Source: an uncultured Phocaeicola sp. (GTDB lineage Bacteria > Bacteroidota > Bacteroidia > Bacteroidales > Bacteroidaceae). From it: DNA of 64,000 nucleotides. The notes beneath the pieces were generated by a model, which saw only the letters and a list, made by a program, of their open reading frames with translations, was not told where the DNA came from and ran no database searches. Positions 16,795-25,858 of this stretch are shown here, in pieces; within the stretch, counting starts at the first letter, position 1, and the number at the start of each line of letters is the position of its first letter. Made by a program: the position numbers and the translations under genes. The stretch is from contig CANPVZ010000003.1 of the NCBI GenBank assembly GCA_947581855.1, positions 124,001-188,000 on the forward strand, written 5' to 3'.

Positions 16795-19700
16795 ATGAAA
16801 AAAGAATGGATCTTTTCTGTCGTATTGTTCTTGATTGCCTCCTTCTTATGTCCGCCTCAATGGGTTCAGGCACAGACTGGCAAAGAAAAGAAAATAACGA
16901 TGGAGTTTAAAAACGAACGTTTACCGTCAGTCTTTAAGCGTTTGGAGAGAATTTCAGGTTACAAAATCCTTTTTACCTATGACGATGTAAATCAATTTAC
17001 CGCCACAGGTTCTTTGAAAGATCAAACTATCGAACAGGCTCTGAAGATAATTATCGGTAATTATCCTTTGGAGTATTACATTGATGGTAAATATGTGAAT
17101 GTAACCCTTAAAACGCAAGTGAAAACCTCTCGGGGGGGGGTAAAAAAGAACTATACGGTAAGCGGTGAGGTATTAGATAACGAAGGTCTGCCGCTTCCCG
17201 GAGCTAACATCCAGATAAAGGGCGCTGCGAAGGGAACTATAACCGATTTTGATGGAAAATTCTCTTTACCTTTATCTGATGGAAAAACCTGTGTGTTAGT
17301 ATTTTCATACATAGGTATGACGCCGCAAGAAATAACGGTGACGCCAGGTAAAGACGAAAATATTGTGTTGAAAACGGTAACTCTTTCTGAAAACCAGGCC
17401 CACATGGCCGAAGTAGTGGTAACCGGTATTTTTCAAAAAGCGAGAGAAAGTTATACGGGTTCGGTGTCAACGGTATCAAAAGAAAAGTTGAGAATGTTTA
17501 AGGGGCAAAATTTACTGCAAACCCTGAGAAATGTGGATGCTTCACTTAATATACCTATGAATAATATGTTTGGTAGTGACCCGAACGCATTGCCTCAGAT
17601 GAATATTCGTGGAACTTCTTCGTTACCGATGAGTGTAGAAGAACTTAATCAGAACACTAAACAAAGTGTGAATGTCCCCCTTATCGTAATGGATGGTTTT
17701 GAAATAACTTTGAATAAATTAATGGACTATAATGAGGAGGAGATTGAGTCGATTACCATTTTGAAAGATGCTTCAGCTACTGCTATTTATGGTTCACGTG
17801 GCGCAAATGGTGTAATTGTAGTACAATCGAAGAAGCCTGTCCCTGGAAAATTAAGAATAACAGCTCAGATAGGACTTAATGTGGAAATGCCCGATTTGAG
17901 CTCTTACAAATTGTTGAATGCAGCTGATAAATTAGAATTGGAACGTAGTATTGGACTTTATGAATCAGAAGGTAATCCTACTCAAACAGCAGAATATCAA
18001 AAGGTTTATAATCGTCGTTTAAGAGATGTGCTTTCAGGAGTAGATACCGACTGGCTTAGCCAGCCTCTTCGTAATGGAATAGGACAACGTTATAATTTAC
18101 GTTTAGAAGGTGGAGGTAATGAATTTCGTTGGGGTACTTCGGTTGGCTATCGTGATACGGAAGGAGCAATGAAGGGTTCTTCACATAAAGTCTTTACTGG
18201 GGACATCACATTGATGTACTCGTTTAATAATTTAATATTTCGTAACAATACTAGTTTTACCAATTCAAGGAGTGAAAACAGTAAATATGGAAGTTTTAGT
18301 AATTATGTAGCACAGCAACCTTATTATAAAATTCATGATGAAGACGGAAGTCTTGTCCGCTATTTTGATGATTTCTTCGGGACGGAAAATGAAATTCAAA
18401 ATCCTTTGTATGATGCAACATTGAATACATTTGATAAGTCTCGTACATTGACCTTAATCAATAATCTTGCTATTGATTGGAATATTATTTCTGGATTGAC
18501 GTTAAGAGGACAGTTCGGAGTTTCTACTAATCGTCTGACTAGTGATGAATTTTATCCGGCCGAACATTCTAAGTTTAGCAATACCAATATTTATCCGGTT
18601 GGTAGCACAAATAAAGGTTCATATAAATATGGTAATGGCGAAGATGTATCATATGATGGACGTTTGACTTTGAATTTTTCGAAAATCTTTAAAGAAGTTC
18701 ATCAAATTTTTGCTGGTTTAGATTATTCTATTTCTGAAGGAAAATCAACTTCTTACTCGTTCTTGGTGGAAGGGTTTAGTAATCAAGATCTTTCTTTCAT
18801 CAGTAATGCTTTCCAATATCATCAAGACGATCGTCCTAATGGTTCTAAAGAAAAAAATCGTCGAGTCGGATTAACAGGGAATGTAAACTATATTTATGAT
18901 AATCGTTATTTTGTAGACCTTTCTTATCGTATGGATGGAAGTTCTCAGTTTGGGGCAAACAAACGCTATGCTCCTTTTTGGAGTGCTGGTTTGGGATGGA
19001 ATATTCATCATGAAAAATTCATGCAGGCTGTACCTGCTATTAACTACTTAAAGCTTAGGGCTTCCATTGGTGAAACTGGTACGATGGATTTTGAGAAATC
19101 TGCTGTACTTACGATGTATAATTACAATCCTGGCGAAATGTATAATTATTGGAATAGCGCTCATTTGCAGGGACTTGGAAATAAAAATTTGACTTGGCAA
19201 ACCACATTAGAAAAGAATGTCGGTTTAGAGTTCCAACTATTTGATAACCGTATATTCGGAACGTTTGATTTGTACACTAAAGTGACTAAGGATTTGGTCT
19301 CTTATATGAACCTTCCTCTTTCTATGGGCTTTTCTTCTTATTCTGATAATGTAGGTGAGGTTAAGAATAAGGGTTTTGAATTGTCATTAGGAGGATATAT
19401 CATTCGTGATAAAGAACGTGATTTTAGTTGGATAGTGAACGGGCAACTTGTATATAATAAGAATAGAATTTCTAGATTGTCAGATGCAATATATGCACAG
19501 AATGAAGCTTTATTGGCCAGTGGTAAACTTATTGATACTAAACCTGCTACGTTGCTTTATGAAGGTCGTCCACAATACGGATTTTATGTGGTGCGTTCAT
19601 TGGGCATTGACCCTGCAACTGGTGAAGAAATTTATTTAGACCGTAATGGCAATGTGACGAATGTATGGGACTCAAAAGATCGGGTATATGCGGGTGAAAA

Positions 19701-20172
19701 TTCCATATTTTCTTCTCCCTATCGGGGAAAAGCTAGTACCATGGTACGTTGGAAAGATTGGTCCTTAAATATTGCTTTTTCTTATCAATGGGGAGGTCAG
19801 ATGTATAATGAAACACTGATTGATCGTGTGGAAGTAACAAAAGGTGTTATTCGAAGTGGAAATGTAGACGAGCGGGTATATGCAGATCGTTGGCAAAAAT
19901 CAGGAGATGCCTCTTTCTATAAAAAAATTGGTAATGAGTTGACTAAAGCTACAAGCCGCTTTGTGATGGATGACAATTGGTTTGAGGTGCAATCTATGGG
20001 ATTGGAGTATCGTTGGGATACGGAGTGGTTGAAAAAGAATGCTCGTGTACAATCAATACTTTTTAGTTTGAATGTTTCCAACTTATGGCATTTTTCCTCA
20101 GTTCGTTATGAACGTGGTACGTCTTATCCTTTTGCACGAAATGTGCAAGGAAATGTGACTTTTTTATTTTAA
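16795..20172 (+). CDS. SusC/RagA-type TonB-dependent receptor with STN signalling domain
   Basis: 1125 residues. There is a signal peptide to about residue 27 (PPQWVQAQ), an STN domain about 37-105 (MEFKNERLPSVFKRLERISG), and a carboxypeptidase-regulatory-like domain about 123-205 (GEVLDNEGLPLPGANIQIKG). A TonB-box/plug region follows (AEVVVTGIFQKARESYTGSV, MNIRGTSSLP, LKDASATAIYGSRGANGVI), then a 22-strand-type barrel ending GNVTFLF. It imports a ligand captured by the SusD protein and can signal to FecR through its STN domain. Codons 113-116 (R-G-G-V) lie on a run of nine G between the STN and beta-sandwich domains; gain or loss of one G would truncate the protein after about 115 residues. 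The ligand is unknown, since no glycoside hydrolase adjoins the genes. Confidence 0.93.
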   Translation: MKKEWIFSVVLFLIASFLCPPQWVQAQTGKEKKITMEFKNERLPSVFKRLERISGYKILFTYDDVNQFTATGSLKDQTIEQALKIIIGNYPLEYYIDGKYVNVTLKTQVKTSRGGVKKNYTVSGEVLDNEGLPLPGANIQIKGAAKGTITDFDGKFSLPLSDGKTCVLVFSYIGMTPQEITVTPGKDENIVLKTVTLSENQAHMAEVVVTGIFQKARESYTGSVSTVSKEKLRMFKGQNLLQTLRNVDASLNIPMNNMFGSDPNALPQMNIRGTSSLPMSVEELNQNTKQSVNVPLIVMDGFEITLNKLMDYNEEEIESITILKDASATAIYGSRGANGVIVVQSKKPVPGKLRITAQIGLNVEMPDLSSYKLLNAADKLELERSIGLYESEGNPTQTAEYQKVYNRRLRDVLSGVDTDWLSQPLRNGIGQRYNLRLEGGGNEFRWGTSVGYRDTEGAMKGSSHKVFTGDITLMYSFNNLIFRNNTSFTNSRSENSKYGSFSNYVAQQPYYKIHDEDGSLVRYFDDFFGTENEIQNPLYDATLNTFDKSRTLTLINNLAIDWNIISGLTLRGQFGVSTNRLTSDEFYPAEHSKFSNTNIYPVGSTNKGSYKYGNGEDVSYDGRLTLNFSKIFKEVHQIFAGLDYSISEGKSTSYSFLVEGFSNQDLSFISNAFQYHQDDRPNGSKEKNRRVGLTGNVNYIYDNRYFVDLSYRMDGSSQFGANKRYAPFWSAGLGWNIHHEKFMQAVPAINYLKLRASIGETGTMDFEKSAVLTMYNYNPGEMYNYWNSAHLQGLGNKNLTWQTTLEKNVGLEFQLFDNRIFGTFDLYTKVTKDLVSYMNLPLSMGFSSYSDNVGEVKNKGFELSLGGYIIRDKERDFSWIVNGQLVYNKNRISRLSDAIYAQNEALLASGKLIDTKPATLLYEGRPQYGFYVVRSLGIDPATGEEIYLDRNGNVTNVWDSKDRVYAGENSIFSSPYRGKASTMVRWKDWSLNIAFSYQWGGQMYNETLIDRVEVTKGVIRSGNVDERVYADRWQKSGDASFYKKIGNELTKATSRFVMDDNWFEVQSMGLEYRWDTEWLKKNARVQSILFSLNVSNLWHFSSVRYERGTSYPFARNVQGNVTFLF
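17132..17140 (+). repeat. Coding poly-G tract (9 G) in the first SusC gene
   Basis: The tract reads CGG GGG GGG GTA AAA in frame, giving R113-G-G-V-K. In this sequence the gene is open (ON). It is a candidate slipped-strand contingency locus; compare the 10-G tract at 25829-25838. Confidence 0.75.
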
Positions 20173-20193
20173 CCTGAATAAATAATATAAAAT

Positions 20194-21735
20194 ATGAAAA
20201 TGAAATATATTTCTTATTTGGTATCCGTAGTGTTGTTAGGAATTACTGTTTCATGTGATGACTGGTTGGATATTGAACAAGATACGGAAAAGAAAGTCGA
20301 TAGTATGTATGATAACTACAGTGGTTTTCAAGGAGCTTTGGCTGGTTGTTACTCTGATTTGGCTAAAACTGATTTGTACGGAACACGTTTGTCGATGAGC
20401 AATATTGAATCCTTAGCTGGACTATGGTATACTAATATTGAACAGATGGGAGAAGCGATTAGAGAAAATTATTACTTTACTCTTCATGATTACAATAATG
20501 CGGGTGCTGTAACAGCCATCAAAAGTATATATGGGGGATTATATAATACTATTCTTGAAGTAAATAATGTATTAAAAGGATGTAAGGAAAAGGGGCATAA
20601 TATACCATTCCATAAATCTCGTGCAGTGATAGAAGGAGAAGCCTATGCGCTTCGTGCTTTCTGCCATTTGGACGTGCTTCGCTTATTTGGACAAATGCCG
20701 AATAATCCTGTGACAAAAGTATCATTACCCTATTCGGAAACCACTAATTTGGATGAAATGCCTGTTTATTATACTTATGAGAAATTTGTGGAAAAATTGG
20801 AAAGTGATTTTGAAAAAGCATTGTCGTTATTGAAGGATAATGATCCGGCTTATTCCGATTATTCGTATATACAATTATGGGCAAGCAAAGGAAATCATGA
20901 GGCGGTTTCATTGGAGGATGATTTTATGATGGATCGCCGCTATCGTATGAATTATTGGGCTGTGAAAGCAATACAAGCTCGGATGTACTTATATTTAGGT
21001 AATGAGCAAAAGGCCTATGATATAGCTATGGAAGTAATTCAAGCCAAATTGTCGGATGGTCGTAATGTAGTAAGTTTGAGCAGTGAAAAAGATTACGGAA
21101 CAACTGGTACTGCTTTTACTTCACCTTCGGAAAGTTTATTTGCATTAGCGATAGAAGATTTATATAATATTTCCATTCCGTTGTTGGCTGGTGGTGAAAC
21201 TTCTAGTGAAAGTAATTATTATATGCAAGTGAATTTGAAAGATAATTTAGTTTTAGAGAAAAGATGGTTTTTAGATTTGTTTGACGGGATAGACCCAGCT
21301 ATTGATATCCGTCGCAAAAGAATGTGGTCACAGACTATTACTTCTCAAAAATTTGAGTATCCTACTATTCGGAAGTATTATATATATAAAGCAAATGATG
21401 ATGCATTGGGTAAAGGTGAAATTCCTATTGTTCGGCTTTCTGAAATGTATTTGATTGCAATTGAAACTGCAAAAACTCTTACTGAGGCTACCCAATTATA
21501 TTCTACTTATATGGAATCAAAAGGCGTAGCTTTACATGATACATTTACTTCGAAAGAAGAATTGAAGAAAGCACTGGAAAAGGAGTTCCGTATTGAATTT
21601 TTTGCAGAAGGACAGATGTTTTACTATTATAAACGGAATAATATTGTGACTTTATGGTCAAAGCCGGATATACGTATGAGTGAAACCGAATATATTTTAC
21701 CTTTACCAAGTACAGAGTTTAATCCTAATAAATAA
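20194..21735 (+). CDS. SusD/RagB-family surface lipoprotein
   Basis: 513 residues with a lipoprotein signal and Cys at residue 21 (LLGITVS-CDDW). The acidic residues after the Cys fit the surface-export signal of Bacteroides lipoproteins. The body has the SusD TPR-like layout: GGLYNTILEVNNVLKG, EGEAYALRAFCHLDVLRLFG, VKAIQARMYLYLGNEQKAYD, and the C-terminal LSEMYLIAIETAK. SusD proteins cap the SusC barrel and bind the substrate. The gene follows its SusC partner by 21 nt. Confidence 0.92.
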   Translation: MKMKYISYLVSVVLLGITVSCDDWLDIEQDTEKKVDSMYDNYSGFQGALAGCYSDLAKTDLYGTRLSMSNIESLAGLWYTNIEQMGEAIRENYYFTLHDYNNAGAVTAIKSIYGGLYNTILEVNNVLKGCKEKGHNIPFHKSRAVIEGEAYALRAFCHLDVLRLFGQMPNNPVTKVSLPYSETTNLDEMPVYYTYEKFVEKLESDFEKALSLLKDNDPAYSDYSYIQLWASKGNHEAVSLEDDFMMDRRYRMNYWAVKAIQARMYLYLGNEQKAYDIAMEVIQAKLSDGRNVVSLSSEKDYGTTGTAFTSPSESLFALAIEDLYNISIPLLAGGETSSESNYYMQVNLKDNLVLEKRWFLDLFDGIDPAIDIRRKRMWSQTITSQKFEYPTIRKYYIYKANDDALGKGEIPIVRLSEMYLIAIETAKTLTEATQLYSTYMESKGVALHDTFTSKEELKKALEKEFRIEFFAEGQMFYYYKRNNIVTLWSKPDIRMSETEYILPLPSTEFNPNK

Positions 21736-21744
21736 CCAAATACG

Positions 21745-22500
21745 ATGAGAAGAAATAAAATATATGGAGCTATGGCAGTATTGGTGATCATTGCTCCGCT
21801 GTTTATCGCTTGCGAAGAAGATTTACCGGTATATCAGAATGAAGGGTGTTGGTTGAAATTTGATTATGAACATTCTGCTGATACGCTTACAAATAAGTCT
21901 TTTGCGTATCATGAGATGCCTACAGATACGGTATGGGTGACGGTACAGCTGATGGGATTCCCTTCAGAACAAGACCGTATAATTCCGTTAAAGCAGGTGC
22001 CTGTAGGTGATCATGATGCAGTGCCGGATGAACATTATGTACCTTTTGATGATAAAGAGTTGATACAAAAATATTATTTTATACCGAAAGGAGAAGTAAA
22101 GCGGAAGATACCCATTGTATTGAAACGAACTCTTTCATTGAAAGAGGCAAATTACACGTTACGTTTGACAATCGGAGAGAATGAGTTCTTTTCAGCCGGG
22201 AGCAAGGAAGTTATCCACAAGCGTATCGTGATTGCTGATCAGTTGATTCAACCAAATAATTGGGAAGAATATTTTTTGGGAAACTATGGACAGGAGAAGC
22301 ATCGTTTTATGATTAGGACTACCGGATTCAAATGGGACGATGATTTTATGGATAATGTATGGATGTACTATCAACAATATGATCAGAATTACTGTTTCCA
22401 TTTAGTCGGAGTTTTAAATAGGGCTTTGGCTGAGTATGAAGCGGAGCATGGTACGTTGTATGAAGCTGACGGTGAACCAGTAGCTTTTCCTAACTTTTAA
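21745..22500 (+). CDS. DUF4843 lipoprotein
   Basis: 251 residues, lipoprotein signal with Cys23 (APLFIA-CEED). The text NEGCWLKFDY, then TDTVWVTVQLMG and YTLRLTIGENEFF, is the pattern of DUF4843 proteins that accompany SusC/SusD pairs regulated by ECF/FecR. The protein is probably attached to the outer membrane, possibly surface-exposed, and may bind the ligand; no activity is established. It starts 9 nt after susD, so it is in the same operon. Confidence 0.85.
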   Translation: MRRNKIYGAMAVLVIIAPLFIACEEDLPVYQNEGCWLKFDYEHSADTLTNKSFAYHEMPTDTVWVTVQLMGFPSEQDRIIPLKQVPVGDHDAVPDEHYVPFDDKELIQKYYFIPKGEVKRKIPIVLKRTLSLKEANYTLRLTIGENEFFSAGSKEVIHKRIVIADQLIQPNNWEEYFLGNYGQEKHRFMIRTTGFKWDDDFMDNVWMYYQQYDQNYCFHLVGVLNRALAEYEAEHGTLYEADGEPVAFPNF

Positions 22501-22511
22501 TTGAAACAATT

Positions 22512-24062
22512 ATGAAGAAGAATTATTTATTACTCTCCCTTTTGCTGATGGCTTTTACCTCTTGTTTTGAGGATGAGGGAAACTATGATTATAAAGAAGT
22601 GAATGATATTACTATTGAAGGTGTCCGGAAATATTATTTGGTTTATTCCTATATAGGTGAGAAATTGGAAATTCCGACAACAATACAAACTGGTTACACA
22701 GATTTAGAGTATGCATGGTATATATGGGATGCCACAACCAGTAATTCTACAAGTGGAGAGAAAGAGAAGAAAGAAATGACATTAATAGGAACGGAGAAAG
22801 ACCTTGCGTATGAGGTAAATCTACCTCCTAATAATTATAAAGTAATGTTGGAAGCAAAGTCCAAAAGTACAGGTTATGCTTTGTCTGTAATTACTGATGT
22901 GGAGATTTCTACTACTTTCTTGCGTGGTTTTTATATATTAAAAGAAACAATGGATGGGAAATCAGAGTTGGATTTTCATCATCAGGACGGAGAACCTTTG
23001 CTGGAAAATGTATTAACTTCTACCGGACAGAAACCTATGGATGGGAAACCATTGTCATTAGGTATATGCTATTCTCATGGTTATATTGACCCTATAACGA
23101 ATAAAGTGGATAAGTGCAACACTATAGCTATTACTACAAAAAATAAAGAAATTGCGTTCTTTAGTACTAAAGATATGGTGAAGTTACACGATAATACAAA
23201 TGTGGTGTACGGAGGTTTAGAATCGGGTGAAACTCCATATCGGGCTTTTACTTTCCCATTTGCTAATTGTTTTTTGTCAAGTAGAGGAGCTACTGTAAGT
23301 TATCCTTCTGATGTAATGGACTCTTCTGGTACTTTTGGAACACAAACAGGTACTGGAGGTAGTGTGTATGCAACTCCTGTAGATGCTGAAAGTACAATGA
23401 TGTATTGGAATCAGGAAGATCAGTGCGTTGATTATGTGATGGGAATGTGGATGGGACATGATGCAAGAGGTGATTATAAGAATGGAGACTTCCCTACAAA
23501 TGGGATGGAATGTTTAATGATGGGTGCTTCTGTTTCGACAACTCCGGCATATAGCTATTTTTTGCTGAAAGATCGAAATGGGAAACAGTATCTTTATGAA
23601 TCAGATATAAATAAGATGCAGACGGTAGATAGAATTGAATTGGATCCGAATTCAAAGTTAGCGAATGCAACTTGTTATGCTGTTAACATGTGGACTGCAG
23701 GTTATTTATATTATGTCTATGAAAACCAATTATATGCTTATAGTTTGCCAACACGCAATGAAAGTAATAGTCCATTACCTTTACGTGGTATGGGAAGTGG
23801 AGAACAAATTACTTATCTCTCATATCAATGGATGGATTGTTTTAAAGATACTGATATTGGTACGAATTTTACTCATTTAGTAGTAGGTACGCAGAAAGGA
23901 AATACTTATAAAGTGTATATGTACAACATTGTGGCTGGTGAACCACGTGATTTGGTACGTACTATTGAAGGAGAAGGAAAGCTACATTCGATAAAATATG
24001 TAACGCCGCAGTTTTATGCTAATTTTAATGATGTGGGTTTATTAGATAATGCATCTATTTAA
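22512..24062 (+). CDS. PKD-like family lipoprotein
   Basis: 516 residues with a lipoprotein signal and Cys18 (MAFTS-CFEDEGNYDY). The N-terminal 110 residues (IEGVRKYYLVYSYIGEKLEI, LEYAWYIWD) fit the PKD-like domain seen next to DUF4843 genes. The remainder is a repeat-like beta structure (HLVVGTQKGNTYKVYMYN) that could be a propeller. It is the last gene of the first SusCD operon; a 22-bp-arm hairpin follows about 90 nt later. The role is probably ligand binding at the cell surface, by inference from context. Confidence 0.8.
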   Translation: MKKNYLLLSLLLMAFTSCFEDEGNYDYKEVNDITIEGVRKYYLVYSYIGEKLEIPTTIQTGYTDLEYAWYIWDATTSNSTSGEKEKKEMTLIGTEKDLAYEVNLPPNNYKVMLEAKSKSTGYALSVITDVEISTTFLRGFYILKETMDGKSELDFHHQDGEPLLENVLTSTGQKPMDGKPLSLGICYSHGYIDPITNKVDKCNTIAITTKNKEIAFFSTKDMVKLHDNTNVVYGGLESGETPYRAFTFPFANCFLSSRGATVSYPSDVMDSSGTFGTQTGTGGSVYATPVDAESTMMYWNQEDQCVDYVMGMWMGHDARGDYKNGDFPTNGMECLMMGASVSTTPAYSYFLLKDRNGKQYLYESDINKMQTVDRIELDPNSKLANATCYAVNMWTAGYLYYVYENQLYAYSLPTRNESNSPLPLRGMGSGEQITYLSYQWMDCFKDTDIGTNFTHLVVGTQKGNTYKVYMYNIVAGEPRDLVRTIEGEGKLHSIKYVTPQFYANFNDVGLLDNASI

Positions 24063-24154
24063 TTGTAAAAAGTTTATTAATTAAATAAACTTATGCAGTT
24101 GGTATTTTGGTGAATGAGATAATTCTTAGAATGGTGTTCTGCTAATAATGCTAT

Positions 24155-24212
24155 AAAATGCCATTTCAATATCTTAAGAAAATTCTTTATTAAGATATTG
24201 AAATGGCATTTT
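24155..24212. terminator. Long perfect hairpin between the two SusCD units
   Basis: Arms of 22 bp, perfectly complementary, at 24155-24176 and 24191-24212 with a 14-nt loop; the ends are A4/T4, so it can act in both directions. It separates the PKD-like gene from the thioredoxin-SusCD unit. Confidence 0.8.
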
Positions 24213-24349
24213 ACATGAGTGTAAGATAAAGTTAATAACCTTTCATTTATATAGGTAGCCAATACATAAAGTGGTTCTACTTCTTTATGAAATTCATTTT
24301 TTTTTGTCTAATAATAAGCCATTATTATACACATATATAAACAAAGGTT

Positions 24350-24380
24350 TTTGCTTATTAAAAATAATATGCTACCTTTG
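24350..24380 (+). promoter_or_regulatory. Strong promoter of the thioredoxin-SusC-SusD unit
   Basis: TTTG at 24350-24353, exactly 19 nt, then TACCTTTG at 24373-24380, the full consensus. The following GCAGCCCAAAA is identical to that after the rpsL-operon promoter (61906-61913). The leader to the start codon at 24529 is about 140 nt and may hold regulation; no riboswitch was recognised in it. Confidence 0.8.
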
Positions 24381-24528
24381 CAGCCCAAAAATTGAAAAAC
24401 TGAAAGCGGACCTTTATTAAAGTTGTCTTAAGTTTATTGAATTACTAGATCTAAAGAATTAATTATTTAGGGGTTGAAAGTAGAGAAGAGAAAAAGAAGA
24501 ACTCTATTTAATATAATAATTTTAATTT

Positions 24529-25761
24529 ATGAAAAGAAATTTGATTGCCAGAACCTGTGTGTTACTGGCTTTTTGTGCCTTGTCATCATGGTGCAATGCT
24601 TCCGCTCGAAGTGAAGTTCGCTTGGAAGATGAGGTGACTAAGGAGGTCGACTATGAGCCAGGAATACATTTCCTGCATCAGCCTTGGGCAGAATTGGTAT
24701 CTAAAGCCAAAGCAGAAAACAAACTGATTTTTATTGATTTTTACACGCAATGGTGTGGGCCGTGTTTGAATATGGCTGAGACGGTATTTACCTTGCCGAC
24801 AGTGGGTGCATTTTATAATAACCACTTTGTTTGTGCCAAAATTGATGCCGAGCAGGGCGAAGGCATTGAATTGGCCAAGAAGTATGGGGTACGCAGTTAT
24901 CCTACTTATGCTTTCGTTGATCCGGCAACTGAGAAATTGGTACACCGTAGTGGAAGCCGTCAGACAGCTGAGCAGTTTATTCGTACAGGAGAGGGAGCAC
25001 TTAATCCTAAACTCCGTTCTTTTTATTTGGAAGAACAATACGCAAACGGGAATCGTGAACGGAAATTTCTGATAGATTATATTAACTATGAGTTTTCCGT
25101 GTATGCCCGTAATAATGTGACAAGAGCTTTTGATGAGTTGATTCAAGGTGGCGGGAAACTGACGGACAAAGAGGTCTGGGAAGTTTACAATCGTACTATT
25201 TCCGGTTTGACTCCTTATTTAAAAGAGATCTCTTCGCGTTATGATGAGTTTTGCCACTTGTATGGAAAAAAGGTTGTAGATGCAAAGCTAGCTAAAGAAA
25301 CCACTTATGGCGATTTGAAGGAGATTGAAGCATTGTGCGATTTTGAGGGTAAGGATTTTAATTGTGAAATGATTCGTATCAATGAGGCGGTGCGTGCCCA
25401 ACATTTTGATGAAGCTATCCGTCGTATTGATGCGATGATTGCCAATCCGAATGTGGATCAGCAAGAGCTGATAAACCGTCTGAAATATATTGCCCGTTTG
25501 AGCTATTATGAACGTGAGGAAATCCCTCAAAATTGGTTCAATAAATGCATCGAATATCTCCGTTACATTGCCTACAACCAAGCCGACCGGGATGATGCTT
25601 ATATTCATCAGGAGTATGCTGCGGCTTTAGAACAGGTGCTACAGCGTATACCGAATCAAGGCATCGGTGTTCCGGCTTTTATTTTGGCCGAACCGACTCA
25701 CGGAAAGAAGGCTTACTCCATGCGTCCCGATGTGTTGAAACCGAAACCTGTTAAGAAATAA
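24529..25761 (+). CDS. Exported thioredoxin-fold protein
   Basis: 410 residues. There is a signal sequence (LLAFCALSSWCNASA), then a thioredoxin-like domain about 45-155 with the active site DFYTQWCGPCLNM, the motif KYGVRSYPTYAFVDP (cis-Pro loop) and a following helix. Residues about 165-390 are helical and of unknown family. It probably acts in the periplasm as a disulfide oxidoreductase. It heads the operon with the second SusC and SusD (39 nt gap), so it may act on the receptor proteins or on the imported substrate. The C-terminal half could be TPR-like. Confidence 0.82.
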   Translation: MKRNLIARTCVLLAFCALSSWCNASARSEVRLEDEVTKEVDYEPGIHFLHQPWAELVSKAKAENKLIFIDFYTQWCGPCLNMAETVFTLPTVGAFYNNHFVCAKIDAEQGEGIELAKKYGVRSYPTYAFVDPATEKLVHRSGSRQTAEQFIRTGEGALNPKLRSFYLEEQYANGNRERKFLIDYINYEFSVYARNNVTRAFDELIQGGGKLTDKEVWEVYNRTISGLTPYLKEISSRYDEFCHLYGKKVVDAKLAKETTYGDLKEIEALCDFEGKDFNCEMIRINEAVRAQHFDEAIRRIDAMIANPNVDQQELINRLKYIARLSYYEREEIPQNWFNKCIEYLRYIAYNQADRDDAYIHQEYAAALEQVLQRIPNQGIGVPAFILAEPTHGKKAYSMRPDVLKPKPVKK

Positions 25762-25800
25762 CCAATTGTTAGTTTATAAGTTACAATTAAGAACAAATCT

Positions 25801-25858
25801 ATGAGTAATTCTAAATTAAATGTGCTGAGGGGGGGGGGTAAAATATCTCCTGTCGCTC
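25801..25858 (+). other. Original 5' end of the second SusC gene, out of frame through a 10-G tract
   Basis: The ATG at 25801 opens MSNSKLNVLRGG, then reaches G at 25829-25838 (10 G). In the present sequence this frame continues as GKISPVALDV and soon stops. The frame of the receptor has TGA at 25826-25828 immediately before the tract and then reads VKYLLSLLMFALSVPTQAEV, a signal-peptide core without a start codon. With 9 (or 12) G the two join to R-G-G-V-K plus an intact signal peptide. As written the gene is OFF or contains a sequencing error. Confidence 0.8.
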
